Positions 12,851 through 25,337 are shown, numbered from the stretch's first letter. The stretch is 64,000 nt of DNA from Stercorarius parasiticus (GCA_013396915.1 VWZL01000525.1:124001-188000), one strand, 5' to 3'. The notes: generated from the sequence alone by a model not told the origin. Program-made: numbers and translations.

Positions 12851-13506
12851 TAGGAACCAAAGGTTCCTCCAAGAAAAGCATGTCAACGCAGCAGGAATCC
12901 CTCTCCGGGCAGGAGACACAGACCCCTCACGTGAGCCCAGCCCACACACTGGGAACGAGCTTCCGTCTCAGACTATGAACAAGATGTCCATGGGGTATCA
13001 GTCAAACCCAACCACTGGTGTGGAGACACCTGAAGACATGCTAGTTCTGAAGAAGCAACGATCAAGACGACCACAGAAAACAGAAACATGCTGCCTTCGC
13101 TGGGAAATGAAGGAAAATTCAACGGAGCAGGTGTTGGATTCAAATGCAAAACCTAACAGAATAGCAAAATCAAGGAAAAGATGCATTTCAAACGTGTTCA
13201 GCTCTACAGCCCTTTTATAAGAAAAGATGTAATCTGTCTTCTGTTAAACATCTTTACATTTTTTTAATGTATATTCATGTAATTTTGGTAAAAAATGCCT
13301 ATAATGTGACAGAAGCAGACACCATTCCTCAGCAGTGACAGAATGAGCACGAAAGTTAAAAATATGCCATCGTATTCCAGCAAAATAAACTCATACAAAT
13401 GCTTCTGCAGATCTTGGGAAAATACGGCAATTTTCAAAAACTGCAAAAAGACAAAAACCGCAGGATGCCATGACCTCACAACTGTGTGCAAGCACCTAAT
13501 CACTGG

Positions 13507-14190
13507 CAATAATTAAGATAAGACTTCCTATGGTCAAGTTTGTACCTGTTACCTCTTGTCCTGTCCCCGGGCACCACTGAGAAGAGCCTGGCCCCATCCT
13601 CCTGACACCCACCCTTGAAGTATTTATAAGTGTTGACGAGATCCCACCTCAGCCGTCTTTTTTCCTGACTGAAGAGACCCAAATCCCTCAGCCTTTCTTT
13701 GTAAGAGAGATGCTCCAGCCCCTCAGCATCTTGGCAGCCCTTTGCTGTCCCCTCTCCAGCAGTTCCCCGTCCTTCTTGAACCGGGGAGCCCAGAACCGGA
13801 GCCAGTGCTCCAGCTGTGGCCTCCCCAGGGCAGAGCAGAGGGGGAGGATGACCTCCCTCCACTCGCTGGCCACACTCTTCTTGATGCCCCCCAGGAGGCC
13901 ATCGGCCTTCTTAGCCACGAGGGCCCATTGCTGGCTCATGGGCATCCTGTTGTTCCCCAGGACTCCCAGGTCCCTCTCTGCAGAGCTGCTCCCCAGCAGG
14001 GCAGCCCCAACCTGTACCAGCGCACGGGGTTATTCCTCCCCAGGTGCAGCACCCTACACGTGCCCTTGGTGAACTTCGTTGGGTCCCTCTCCGCCCAACC
14101 CTCCGGCCTGTCCAGGTCTGGCTGGACGGTGGCACGGCCTTCTGGTGTGTCACCCACTCCTCCCGGCTTTGTGTCATCAGCCTCCTGGAG
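13507..14190 (-). mobile_element. CR1 LINE fragment with C-terminal half of RT
   Basis: The minus-strand reading spans the RT from the catalytic ADDTK motif (near 14170) through [34 protein letters not shown] and [18 protein letters not shown] to YKLDHR near the low-coordinate end. The 3' UTR with the octamer tail is missing, so the copy lacks both ends. Frame changes separate the segments. The first RT half is absent. Confidence 0.93.
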
Positions 14191-14639
14191 CGGCATCGTC
14201 CTGATAAACTGTATTTTAATACTTTGATTATTATACTGTATTTAAATAAGGCCAAATGTAAATTTATACACCCAGGACATAAAAATGCAGCGCAAATGCA
14301 GAGAATAGCGCTCTGTTGCCAAAAGCGGTGACTACAGAAAGGATTACAGACCACAGCGGACAGTGAAGGCGATTTGTTGGAAGCAGAGCTAATCTGATCC
14401 TTGAGCATACATATGTATGGCAATGCATTAGTGCCTAGGTAGAGAAGGAAAAACAAAACAAGGGCTGGAAACAGAACATAGTTTAAGAGGAAAAAGAAAA
14501 GGAAATAAACCACAAATATTGAACAGGAAGGAAGACTATCCATTCAAACAAACTACTATTCGAGAAACTGTGCATTTATAACCCCTGGAAACCAAGAGTG
14601 AGTGCCTTTATGGAGGGTAACCTTTCCCAAATACAAATT

Positions 14640-14745
14640 ACTGGGCTCAGTAGAGAAGAAGGTGGTGACATTCAATGATCAATGAGATACAGGAGGTCAG
14701 ACCGGCTGATTTAATGTTTTCTGACCTTAACTTCTATAAAAAGTC
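14640..14745 (+). mobile_element. Old CR1-like LINE, 3' tail relic
   Basis: It contains ATACAGGAGGTCAGACCGGC followed by TGATTTAATGTTTTCTGACC and TTAACTTCTATAAA. From memory this matches the older amniote CR1 terminus that reads AGGAGGTCAGACTAGATGAT then a CTTCTGACCTT block and a CTATGA tail. Heavily diverged, so the limits are approximate. Confidence 0.55.
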
Positions 14746-15299
14746 ATCTTTGATGTATGTTTGCAATAAATACTGGCAACCTAAGCATATTTCTCCTTCC
14801 CTTCCCTGGCGTTCATCTAAATTTTACTTAATACATTTAAGAAGCCGATTTGGATCGGCAACCCTTGATTCTAAGAGAAAGGATCTATATTTTCTTGGAG
14901 GCTTTGGAGGCCACCAAGCTTTTACAGGAAGGTTTTCCAGACAGCTTTCCTGACTGGGAGGAAATTTGTTTGCAGTTGGCACTAACGGTCAGACCAGCCT
15001 CGTATCAAGGACGAAGCAGAATAAGAGTATTGCTGATCAGAGTGGTCTCTGCTCCCACCCAGAGCGGGTGGTTTCAGCAGCAAACGGTCTGTTCTCCAGA
15101 CGACACCAGCCCTGCCGTACCGGGAACGTCAGAGGGGCCATCCCACCCAGTCCCTTTGGGATCTGCTTGGGAACCCCAGTACTGACCCTCCTCCACCCCC
15201 AACACTGACCACTAACCTCCGCCTTTCGCTTCCCCGACCTGAAACTGTTCGGTACGTCTAAAGAGCTATTTTCCAGTCCGACGGTAACTTCACCTCGTT

Positions 15300-15400
15300 A
15301 ACAGCCTTTGACTAATTATCCTTTCAAAGGCTTTTTGGAAATCCAAATACACGAAACCCACTGGCTTCCCTTTAGCCATGGTGCTCTGTAGAGGACTGTC
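15300..15400 (-). mobile_element. Old LINE reverse-transcriptase relic
   Basis: The minus-strand translation gives AKGKPVGFVYLDFQKAFERI, which matches the RT block normally reading VVYLDFxKAFDTV in CR1-clade LINEs. Only about 30 residues are recognisable and neither element end is visible. Confidence 0.6.
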
Positions 15401-16711
15401 AAAGATGTCCGGTCAGTGAGGGAGGCTGCATTGATTTGCCTGGAGACCCTACATAATCACAACTGGCATTAACAAAATTTGTTACAAAATAGGGTGGGGT
15501 TGGGCTCCTGAGGGTTTCGAGGCAGGAAACAATAGTGAAGTGTTTTGTTTTGCTCTACAATTTATCGCACTGGGCACGTCCAGCAGTTATGTACAATTAA
15601 TCAAAATTCAACACAACATTATTTTTCTTGCTGGGAGTATTGTTTCTTTGAGAGATTCCAAACAGAGCAGTTTAAAAGGACGCATAGATGTAGAGTAAGC
15701 ACAAGTTCAGACATTAACTTGCTAGCCAAAGGTGATGCCCTGGGACAGGGGGCCACGATACCTGAGCTCCAGTGGCCGGCGTCACCCAGGTACGCTCACA
15801 GAACGCTCTGGGGTGGAAGGGACCTTCTCTCCCTTCCCCTGGGGACGGAGCACGAGGGCAGCTCACACGAGCATCTCTGAGCCACGCCAGCATCTCTGGT
15901 GCACCGCGCCTCAGACTACAAGGCGTCTCGGCACCTCTAAATCTCAGAGCTTTTTGGCAACCGCGAGAAGAAATGCCTTCTACCAAAAGCAGACTCACTA
16001 AATCAGCTAACGACGTTTTAGCCCCACCGTTAAGCACTGCAGAGGCAAGAGGCAGCCTGGGCTAAGAAACAGGCAGTTTTGTAAGCGTATCAGGTTTTGG
16101 TTTCCACTATAATCCACATATTTTTCCAGCTTTTCAGCAGAGCTGTCCGTAGCAGCAGCAGCAGATAAAGGGATATGATTTTTGACAGGTCATTGTTCCC
16201 CCCAGGGTTTTGAGCTGAAGCAATGACAGAGACCTAAGTCATTGCTGCCTGAGAAAGTGCTCGTGGGGAAAAGAAGGGAACGGTCAATAAGTAGTTTTTT
16301 AACAGTCAAACAAGAATAAAACTTCTGGCCCCATATATCTGACGGTCCAGAAACACCTTTGTAACCTGCAAACCGCTATTCTTACCATAACTCTTCACAA
16401 AGATCTCACAAAACTTATTTTCATGTGCAAAAGCAAACCTTTCACGCATCATCATTGCAAAAAATTCTGCGAGAAAATATATTCAGCGTCAAACCTGAAT
16501 CTCTTCCCAAGGCGGTCATACCACTGCTGGCGGAGAACAGAAAGGTCTTTGTGATTTCTGACCGGCGATGCAGAACCACGCTGCATTCTGGATGCAGCAA
16601 CTTCTGCCTTTCTCAAAGAGTTAAACCTATTGTCTTGGTCGTTTGAACCCAGGTAAATCTATGAAGTGTCATTTTGCTAGAAAAAGGACCTAACTCACAT
16701 TCTAACTGAAT

Positions 16712-16826
16712 TATAGAATCACAGAATGGTTTGGTAAAGCCCACCCAGCGCCACCCCCTGCCCTGGGCAGGGACACCTCCCACCAGCCCAGGCTGCTCCA
16801 AGCCCCGTCCAGCCTGGCCTTGAACA
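16712..16826 (-). mobile_element. CR1 LINE, short 3' fragment
   Basis: The reversed terminus ATAGAATCACAGAATGGTTT is followed by AGCCCACCCAGCGCCACCCC and the CAGGGACACCTCCCACCAGC block. The usual GGGTTGGAAGGGACCTT stretch between them is deleted. Truncated after CAGCCTGGCCTTGAAC. Confidence 0.9.
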
Positions 16827-17029
16827 CTGAATGTGACGTGAAGGCTTAAACAAGCATCCCCAGTCCTCTAACATTGCTTTGACATAATCCATCACCCTTT
16901 ATCTCTCTGTGGCTTCGCGTATTCGTCACCTGGAGTGACTCGTAGCAGATAGATTCCCTCCCTGAGCCGCTGGAGTGGGACGGATGTTTCCTCGTCAGCT
17001 GTCACCGTCCACGGCGTAACTCATTAGCA

Positions 17030-17260
17030 CAACCCCGCGTCATGCCGAACTCCCCCAGGCTGCGAAGGGAAGGGCTGCGGAGGTGACACGCGCCACATTC
17101 TGCCGTGAATTCGCCGGTTCCTCGCAGCGAGGAGAGGGGAGCAGCGCTGGCTGCCACAGCCCGGCGTGACGCAGCCCATCTGTCACCGCGGCCGCTGCGA
17201 CCGACGGCGTCAGCACCAGCGCGGGGACACCTCGGTGCCGTGATGTCGGCTGTAGGATGA
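17030..17260. promoter_or_regulatory. CpG-enriched patch
   Basis: A smaller block with more than 20 CpG by eye, including TCACCGCGGCCGCTGCGACC and GACGGCGTCAGCACCAGCGC. It starts next to a CGCGTCATGCC and includes a CGTGACGCAG site. It is weaker than the block at 10270 and lacks other promoter marks, so a functional role is only a possibility. Confidence 0.3.
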
Positions 17261-18049
17261 TTCCGGCAGTGCCAGCTTTTGCCGGCATACTCATTTCAGT
17301 TAAGAACGGTGATTTTTCACAGGCTGTGCAACCGAAAGAGTCACCGAAAGGATCCATCTCACACCACATTTTAAAAGGCTTTACTGGGAGGGGTTTGCAT
17401 TTGGTGGATCCGGAGCCAGGGGAAACGATCAAGTTATAACCTGAAATAACACTGCAGTGAAGGAAAACTCCCTTTTCTCCCGGCGAAACCAATCCATGTC
17501 AAATACAATCCCTGCTTTATCAAATACAAACTAAAAAGAGGGTTTTTTTTTAATGTCTATTGATTTTTTGCCGTCCTAGAGACTGTAATCCCTTAAAAAA
17601 GGGGGAGCCTCTGGAGCCTGCGGGTTCCAGCAATCGCGTTCAGAAAACCGACACCTAAAAAAGAGCGTGATTCCTGTGGAATTACCCGACAGCAGCCAGG
17701 CAGCTCCCACCCAGACACAGCCCACAGCCTGGAGGAGGGTGCAGGGGGAGAGAGGAGGGGAAGAGAAGCAGAATGTACCAAAATAGCAGAATTTCCATCT
17801 TTATATTCCTGACCCAGCACCACTGCCGGGATCCAGGCGAAGAAAGGTGCAGGTAGTTTCAGAAACACTGCCTTATTTTTGGAAATGTACATAAAGCAAA
17901 TCCATAACTGCCTTATGGAACATACACACGGGGCTCTAGCAGTGGATTCCGTAAAATTCCTGACTCTGAGACTACATTAAAATTGTTGTACGCATTTTTC
18001 TCTCTCTCAAAGCTATGAGGAAACACTGCAATAACTGAGCTGCTGAACA

Positions 18050-18440
18050 TAAGACTGACCGGGATTCTTATTTGATCTAACATTTTCAAAGTTTTAAAGT
18101 TTCAGTGGTGGAAATTCCACCACCACTTTTGATTTTGGTAATCTATTCTAACAATTATTTGCTTACATTCACTATTAAAAACATACTTCTTATTTTTATT
18201 CTGAATTTGTCTAGCTTCGACTACTGGTTTTTCGTTAAGCCTATCTGCTAAAGCTCCCTGGGATTATATTTAATTTCTCTAGGATAGATATTTTTAGAAA
18301 TATCAAATCTTTCTTAACCTCCGTGTGTTATATTTCCATTACTTGCGTCTTTGGATGTAGAGCTATGCACCTTCCCCTAGCTATTTCCAGTCCTTTCATC
18401 ATTTTCATTGACCTTCTCAGACCCTTTGGTCTCGATGTTT
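18050..18440 (-). mobile_element. Old CR1-like LINE relic (RT C-terminus and 3' UTR)
   Basis: On the minus strand the sequence first reads RRSMKMMKGLEIA (compare RRATKMIxGLE of CR1 RT). It later contains AATAGATTACCAAAATCAAA and GTGGTGGAATTTCCACCACT, corresponding to the old amniote CR1 block 'AAT..TTACCAAGGG..GTGGTGGATTCTCCATCACT'. The octamer tail is not seen. Confidence 0.6.
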
Positions 18441-21400
18441 GTGTTGATGGTGGGTGCTGTAACCGCGGGGTGGCCTGAGAAGGGTCCTGCCACCGCCAGG
18501 CAGGACGGGCACCTTCTCCTGCTCTCCCGCTCTCCCATCCTCTTCGCATCCCTGCTCACAAATCCGCCTCAAAACGCGCGTTCACCCAACTGGCGTACCA
18601 TGACCTCTGCTAATTTTCTTTGAGTCATCCTGCCCAGCATCCTGCCCTTCTCATCTTCTTCACTGCTCCAGGATTTTCCTCGTTCGCCTGTCTCGCCGAT
18701 CAGCAGGGATCTCACACCTTCTCCTGCTGGTCATGGAAACAACTGTTAATGGCGCAGAATATAGGCCTGATCTCTGCAGGACTCCGCTCGGAAACACACC
18801 CCTTCTGCAACCTCCTTTCTGCACTGGGGACAAGGAGCTATACAACTTTTTTTCCCCCAATCTGCTGTGTATGTGCTGTATTGATTACTGGTTTCTAAAT
18901 TATTCAATGCCCATAATAGATGCGTTATGCCAACAACATCACTTTACTAATCAAAATTAATTTCATAAAAAAAAACCCACAAACTGAGGGTGAGTACACC
19001 AAGTTGCCAAAAGCCTATGCTTGATTGGCATGAGCTACCTCTTTATTTACTGATCAACAAAATAGCTTATCTACTGCTCAATTATTTTATTCACCATCAA
19101 AGTCATGTTGGTAAACAGAACGTGTCAGAGATTGCCCCGCTTGACTTCGTTCCCTGCCCCCCCACCGCCTTGACAAAGCAAATGAGATCACACGGAGTTT
19201 TCTCCAGCGCTCTGGGAACTTTCCAATGCTCCGAGACATATCAACAACCAGCAGCAAGGATCCAAATTAAGAAATTCTTTCAAAACGCGGTTTGGACTGA
19301 AAAGGTAGACGGTGCAGTTCAGCATCCTCTTGGATTATCTCTGGCAGGTATCTCCCCGCGGGCACGCTGCACAGCTGCTGCCCTGCCAAACCACAACCCG
19401 AAAACTATTCTACTGTAACTTTCAAACCAGTAGTTCACATGCTTTGCTACCAATTTTTCTTTTCTCCTTCCCGTGACAAGCATAGCTCTTTTTTCTTCCC
19501 TTCCAAGCCCTGTTTTCCCTGGAGCATTTGGCCAAGTATTCTTAAACTGTTCCTAGTTATTAATATTCTTATGTTCGTATTATTTACTCAGCTGAAGCTG
19601 ATTTTAGCTTTACAGGACAGTTTCCTCTAAAGCATTTGTTAGATGCTGATGTGCACCTCGTTTACATGAAAAAAAATGTAATCAAGTCACGATCACTGAC
19701 ACCTCAATAATGACTCAGTGTGGCCCCAAGCAATCCCTCTTTATAAGCTGAGTTCTATCAAAGAATCTCCGCGGGCCATGTCGCTTTTCACACTTGAAAA
19801 CTGGGGGAAGGTTGTGCGCTGCGCTTTTTTTTTCCCCCTCCCTTTTTTTCTTTTTTTTTTTTATTTCAGTGCTCTCTCTCATACAGAAACCCCCAAAGGT
19901 CTTATATCGCTTATATAGAAAACCCAGTAGGTCTACTTAGCCTTATCTTCATTTTATTTTTCATGCTATTTAGTGTCTGATGTAAATCACCTACGTATAA
20001 AACCACAACACACAGCAGTGAGCCACCCGCTTTCGCCGTCACCGTTCCTGGTCTAGCTGAGGACTGAAACTCGTTTGACCCATTAACAAATTAACGAGTC
20101 CTAGCAAAAGAAAGAAGTAAGCGATCAAACTTGATAACCTGTGTCAGAAATAAAACTTTGGCTGGTAGCTTGGGGATGAGTTCACGCAGGCAGTCACGAC
20201 TCCATGCCTGTAATTATTTCATACACTCTGCTTATGCAATTACATGTTCTTTTATTTTTTATAGAAGCATTACGTTGTAAACGACTGATTTTCTCTTGTG
20301 AATGTTAGTACGTTTCAACACGGAAGCAGCACAGAGAAAAATCTAAAGAAAAATGTGAACGGATTCATGATCTGATAAGATTTTAACCACGAAATTGTTT
20401 TCTACGAGGCTGAGCAGCGCTACAGAAAATCCAGATTTAAAGCTAAAAGTGAGCAGCTCCACAGCACATCCCGGCCAAGGCCTGGAGAGAATTCCGTGGA
20501 CAACGTCCAGCCTTGTCCTTGTAGGTCTGAGAAGCCGTTCATTTAGGAGAACCCGGACTTCAGCTCCAAATTGAACAGTAGCACAATAGACTTTTTTTAA
20601 AAAAAAAAATATAATAAATTTGAGTGCAATTTCACAGAGAAGATCAGAACAATTATATTCCATTAAATCAGATCAACTCCCCTCACTGCACAGGACTAAA
20701 GCAAGCGTTATAGAAGTTGTTAAACATTCAGTGATGCAAGAACTGGAAAAAACAACCACACAGCTAAGTAAAGCTCGGAACTATGTTGTTAAGGGCTCTA
20801 GCGTTGCAACTACTCTGCCATGTCAAGTTATGGATCATCTACGCTTTTCACAAAAGAAAGCCACAGCAGTGTTTTACCACACTAGGATAAGCTTTGCAGT
20901 TCTCACCTTTCCCATATTTTGACAAGCTAGCCTCCAGCTTGTTCTTAATGACTGCCACGACTGTTAAAAGGAGCGTACAGAAGAGCCCGTCAATCGGAAC
21001 CACGGGGCGCTAGGAAAGGCCAAACAGCACCGTTTGAACTGTGAATATTGAACCGTCAGGGGTTAGAAGACATTCAGATTTGAATACCTTGGTTCTCCAT
21101 GCAGAAATTGTGACAGAGCAAACAGTTCAAGAAGAATCTGGTATTTATGACCTCAAAAGAAAACCCGAAGAGCGTCAACTCCACTTACTCTCAGAACTGC
21201 ACACTACTCAACACTCAGGAAAACGGCAGTCCTCCAGTTTAGATAAATTCTATCCAGTTTACATAAATTCTACCCCTTTGCTTTGCTCCTCTCTCCTCAC
21301 TCTTCTCTAGAGCACGTCCTTAAATTTAGATATATATAAGAAGACTGAGACTTTTTCTCAAGACTCTGTAGGACGTTAAAACAGATCTAGCTGGAGGCTT

Positions 21401-22072
21401 AGTTTATTATACATACACAGGAACGGAATTTGCTTGGGTTTTTTTTCTCTCAGGTTTTACTTTTGGTGTGAAAACTGGCAAACTGGGGAAGCAGACTGAT
21501 TTCCAGCCTGTTCAGACCAGCACCAGCACAATGGTATTTCCTCAGAACCATTCCACGGGTTGGACACTAAGGTCAGAATGAAAGGGTGCCAACAAGGCCA
21601 CCGAGCAGGAAACCACAGCAGAGCTCTCCGGGAGACAAAGAACGTAAAGGCATCGCTCCCAGGCAGCAGCAACGAGCTAAGCCCTGCTACTGCTAGTGTT
21701 AGGCAGCATTAACTTCTTTGTTTATATAATTTTAATCTGCAATAAATGAAAAAAATAGAGTCTGATCCAATACGGTGATGGGCAAAAGGTACTTTGAAAT
21801 GCCAATAGATGTGAGTGGAAAACACGGTCAGGCCTTAGCCTAACTGCACAGAAACATGCTCTGTATCCCTTGCCTTGTTAACAAGATATGATTAACAAAC
21901 AGTATCTTTCAAATAATTTTTCAGAGAAACACACAATTACAGCATTGCAACTCTGTAATTCTAACCCAAGCAAAAATCCTTTTTGCTAGCCTTTTCCAAA
22001 GTCAAACATGGCCACAAATACCTTGCTTTGTATCATCGATTAACTGAAAAATAGATGAAAACAGATACTCAC

Positions 22073-22197
22073 ACTATATGTGCAAGATCAAGTGGCTTTT
22101 CTGGCTGCTCGGGAAATACAGGGCGAGGTGGTTCTCTACTTGGTACGCAACCGAGGGATTTACTAATTGCATGGCTCAGCTTCTTTGCAGGTGATTT
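22073..22197 (-). CDS. DTNB: DTNB coding exon, linker downstream of the ZZ domain
   Basis: This 125-nt minus-strand exon lies between an acceptor ending TTCAAAACCAG and a donor GTGAGTATC. It encodes 41 residues starting [20 protein letters not shown] and continuing [21 protein letters not shown], then two bases (GT) of a split valine codon that the next exon must complete. The alpha paralogue, as I recall it, reads KKLTNALSKSLSC and PDQPEKPLNLAHIV here, so [12 protein letters not shown] and [10 protein letters not shown] identify beta-dystrobrevin. The segment is a proline-rich linker between the ZZ domain and the C-terminal syntrophin-binding and coiled-coil regions. It is near the site where dystrobrevin transcripts are alternatively spliced in other vertebrates. 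The next coding exon (starting PPRP in the family) was sought in positions 1-22072 and not found, so the following intron exceeds 22 kb. A GTGTGAG sequence allows a donor two bases earlier, but only the chosen one fits the expected phase. Confidence 0.95.
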
Positions 22198-22574
22198 CTG
22201 GTTTTGAAAAGAATGACAAAAATGAGTTGACTATTACGAAGAGCAGGGTAATATGTGCAATCAGATAACAGAGAAGAGTAAAAAATGCATAGTACTAGAA
22301 TATTCAGAATTATCCATTTACATTATAGCATACCTAAGAAATTGGTACAGAAACTAACGTAAGTGAACAAGTTTTCTGGGGGTTTTTGGTGCTATAATAT
22401 TGAAAATAGTTTAACAAAAGTATGTAAGACCAAGGAATAAACCAACTGTCTGGTGTTCCTATCAGGAATTAAATCACGGGGCAATATATCCTATTAAGGG
22501 ATTTCTTGCGCTTACTCACAAGGTCTCCTCAACACAGGCGCTGTATTGGGAGGGGAGGATGACAGGAACTGGGA

Positions 22575-22836
22575 CAGGAGCAGGTTGATAACCATCCCCA
22601 TCCACCCCAACCACGAGGAAGCCATGGCAGGAGCAGGTCAGTAACCATCCCCATCCACCCCAACTACGAGAAAGCCATGGCAGGAGCAGGACAATAACCA
22701 TCCCCATCCACCCCAACCACGAGGAAGCCATGGCAGGAGCAGGTCAATAACCATCCCCCTCCACCCCAACCACGAGGAAGCCATGGCAGGAGCAGGTCAA
22801 TAACCATCCCCATCCACCCCAACCACGAGGAAGCCG
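22575..22836. repeat. Minisatellite, five copies of a 53-bp unit
   Basis: Units start at 22575, 22628, 22681, 22734 and 22787, each with CAGGAGCAGG, then TCAATAACCATCCCCATCCA, CCCCAACCACGAGGAAGCCA and TGG. Copies differ at only a few positions (for example TTGATAACC, ACAATAACC, CCCCCTCC), and the last lacks its final bases. The first base lies 378 bp upstream, in transcript sense, of the DTNB exon starting at 22197. The array gives open minus-strand frames such as GWMGMVI, but the 53-bp period changes frame every unit, so it is not coding. Confidence 0.97.
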
Positions 22837-25292
22837 GTGCTCTGCCCCCGCCTCTGTCCTCTGCCAAGGCAATTGCTTTTGAAAGACGACTTCCAAATTT
22901 TTTGTTGATTATGGGCAAAGCCAAGGTGAAACGTAGTGTTAAGATAGAAGTGAATGACCGGTTTCTTTATTTTGTTTCACAAATTGTCCTGGTTGTGCAA
23001 ACTAATCTCACGGGCGCAACTGTGCTGGGACCATCTAAGGAAGATTGAAAGCCTGGTGACAAGCGTTGCCAAACACACAAGGATGGATAGCTGGCCTGAG
23101 TCATGCACTTACGATGTGTTTTAAGTCCAAGTTAAGTCTTAAAATGCTATTACATCCGCTGAACTCAGGCCAGTGATGTGGGAGGCCAGAGAATGCTTTT
23201 ACGAGAGCTCAGAAATAAGCCGGCAGTTCTGGTTTTCTGATCTAACTCACCAGCAGTCCATGTATGTGTAACCTAGTGGTTAATTACTCCTATGTAAACT
23301 TTTAATGCTCCCGTAAGACATTCCAAAGCAGAATTAGGACCAATTATCAAGGCACGTTCAAATTAAAATTCAGATTAATGCTTATTTAAACAGGAGGCAA
23401 GGCTACCCAGGACAGGAGTTACACATACAGCTACAGTTAATATAAATTGGTAACTAGCAGTTACTAACAATTCCTAATATTTACTAACAACAAAAAAACC
23501 AATTAGTAATTAGTAAACCAGAGAGAATCTTCAACTCTGGGCCTCTTGGCTCAGCAACAGAAAACAGGCAACAAAGGCCTTTTTGAGTGGAGAACCTGCG
23601 CGTGGGGAAGTTGCTCCCTCTGTGGATTTACGTGGTTTGTAGATCGGGACGCGTTTTAAGTGTAAAGTAAAATACTAATATCAATTGGAAAACAATGAAA
23701 AAAGAGAAAAATTCCTTTCAAATGAGAAAAGAAAGATAAGCTGGATGCCTGTGAGAATACAGCTGGTTCTTAACTGAAGATTTACTATTCTCCTTCAATT
23801 ACCTCAAAGCCAAAGGTAACTGAGAACTCTATAAACCATGGATGGAGGCTGCCTCTGAATTCACGATGAGTATAGTCTGGGGAAAAAAAGAATTACTCAT
23901 GATCATGTCCTTCCCCGGAGTACACGTCAGAGACGATTCCAGTGGTAGCTACAGTCAATTCCAGTCCCATACCTTCATCAGCATCTAACACTGCTTCACC
24001 ACGCGTATTCTGGCCTGGTTACCATATTAAGAGCATACCCTTTCATAAATTAAACCAAGTATTCAATATGTTACGGCCTAATTCCTTCCAGACTCTGGAA
24101 TTTTTATCCACCAGCCCACAGATCCAACCTGTGAGGCAGCAGAATGCACGGCGGCCATGGAGAGCAAGCGTCAAACCACCTTCAGGTACCAGGTGAAAAG
24201 GGCAATTGTGTTCCCAATATATTAGCTTTGGCTTTGCAGACAGAAAGTCCTGGCCCTGTCCAAGTATCACTGCAAAAATCTTGTGATAGGTATAAGAGTT
24301 TTATCTCCTCTCACCACGAAGGGCTTCAGTAGGAAGGATTTCAAGATAAGTAACTGCTTGAGGTGAGTCTCCTACAGGGAGCTCTGTAAAGCAGCACCTC
24401 AGCTTACCGATTCACTAAACAGTAAGTGCTAAAAAGACTTACTGATGGTGAGCTGATGGGTTTCTTTTTTCTTTTTTTTTTTTTTTAATGTGTTGAGAAA
24501 ACCTGGTAGATTGCAATCAATGGATGACCCCCGCAAACAGTGTTGAAGTGCACAGTGCTCTCACTGTGAAAGGTTCTACAGACGGTCATCAGCCTTTAAT
24601 TATTTCGAAATCCCACGAAAAACACAATCCAATCTTTATATTAGTTCTTAATAGAACCAAGTTCACAAGTCCACAGTGAAATTTAAATTGTGCACACAAA
24701 TGTGATACCAAAAGTAAAATTCTAGTTTTGCTCAATTAATTCTTCTACATGTTGAAAATTTCCACATTTATTTCTCTCTCAATTTGTTCTCCACTTCTTC
24801 TTTTAGAGTATTTCCTACTTTACCCTGTTCATCTTTTGGTTTCTGCAGAGACCATCTATTCTCAGCGTGCCTTTTCTGCGACCTCCTCTTTGCAGTATTT
24901 TTGGGCTATTTTAAAGGCTTTTTCCCATTGTGGCAACAAACACTCTATCCTATTGTGCTACGCCACCATTTATTTTGTCAAACAAACACAGTGCTGTCTA
25001 GAACGCTGCACAACCGAGCCGCTGCTGCAGAATCACGTTCCGAAAACCATAGGGGAAAGGTAATTTCCATTGATCCCAACTTTTTGATAATGTGTCTCGG
25101 TGCAGCGGAGCAGGCAGAACGAGCACGCTGCTTCACCGGCCAGTGTTCCTCCTCCGGGTGTCTCGTCCCCCTGAGAAACAGCTGGGTTTCCTTTCAATTA
25201 GCTGAGTTCTACTGCAGACATTTCTAAGAAAATCCACCTCTCCCTCATCAGTGTCGCTAATCTCGACCTCCTGCTCGTTTGAGATCGTCTCT

Positions 25293-25337
25293 AAGGGGAG
25301 AGCATCCCATTCGGCAAAGATGGGATGCTCTCCCCTT
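25293..25337. repeat. Perfect 18-bp inverted repeat with 9-nt loop
   Basis: Arm 1 is AAGGGGAGAGCATCCCAT (25293-25310), the loop is TCGGCAAAG (25311-25319) and arm 2 is ATGGGATGCTCTCCCCTT (25320-25337). The arms are exactly complementary. There is no related dispersed repeat in the window. A run of nine A bases follows shortly after (25340-25348). Confidence 0.95.

Larger units (their letters stand above)
1..22072 (-). other. DTNB: DTNB intron (partial, at least 22 kb), downstream of the last exon in the window
   Basis: It starts with the donor GTGAGTATC at 22072 and runs off the window. I searched for the following dystrobrevin exons (PPRPLTNMN- and LQYSQDIPSHL-type segments in human) and saw none. 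Contents are the CpG-rich blocks near 10.3-10.7 and 17.0-17.3 kb, CR1 copies at 1091, 3937, 4461, 4741, 7418, 12374, 13507 and 16712, and older CR1 relics at 14640, 15300 and 18050. There is also an 11-bp hairpin at 11516-11542. Most of 5.0-7.4, 7.7-10.2, 10.8-12.3 and 18.5-22.0 kb shows nothing beyond short chance reading frames. Confidence 0.8.

Noticed and set aside
15790..15830. Possible CR1 terminus (GCTCTGGGGTGGAAGGGACC)
   Set aside because: Only about 20 bases resemble the CR1 block and the following sequence does not continue as CR1.
22516..22924. Minus-strand frames repeating GWMGMVIxLLLPWL
   Set aside because: They are read through the 53-bp minisatellite. The period is not a multiple of three and adjacent units appear in different frames, so this is repeat translation and not a membrane protein.
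23941..24196. Plus-strand 84-codon frame upstream of the DTNB exon at 22197
   Set aside because: It runs antisense to the host gene and has no motif, conserved pattern or flanking splice sites.
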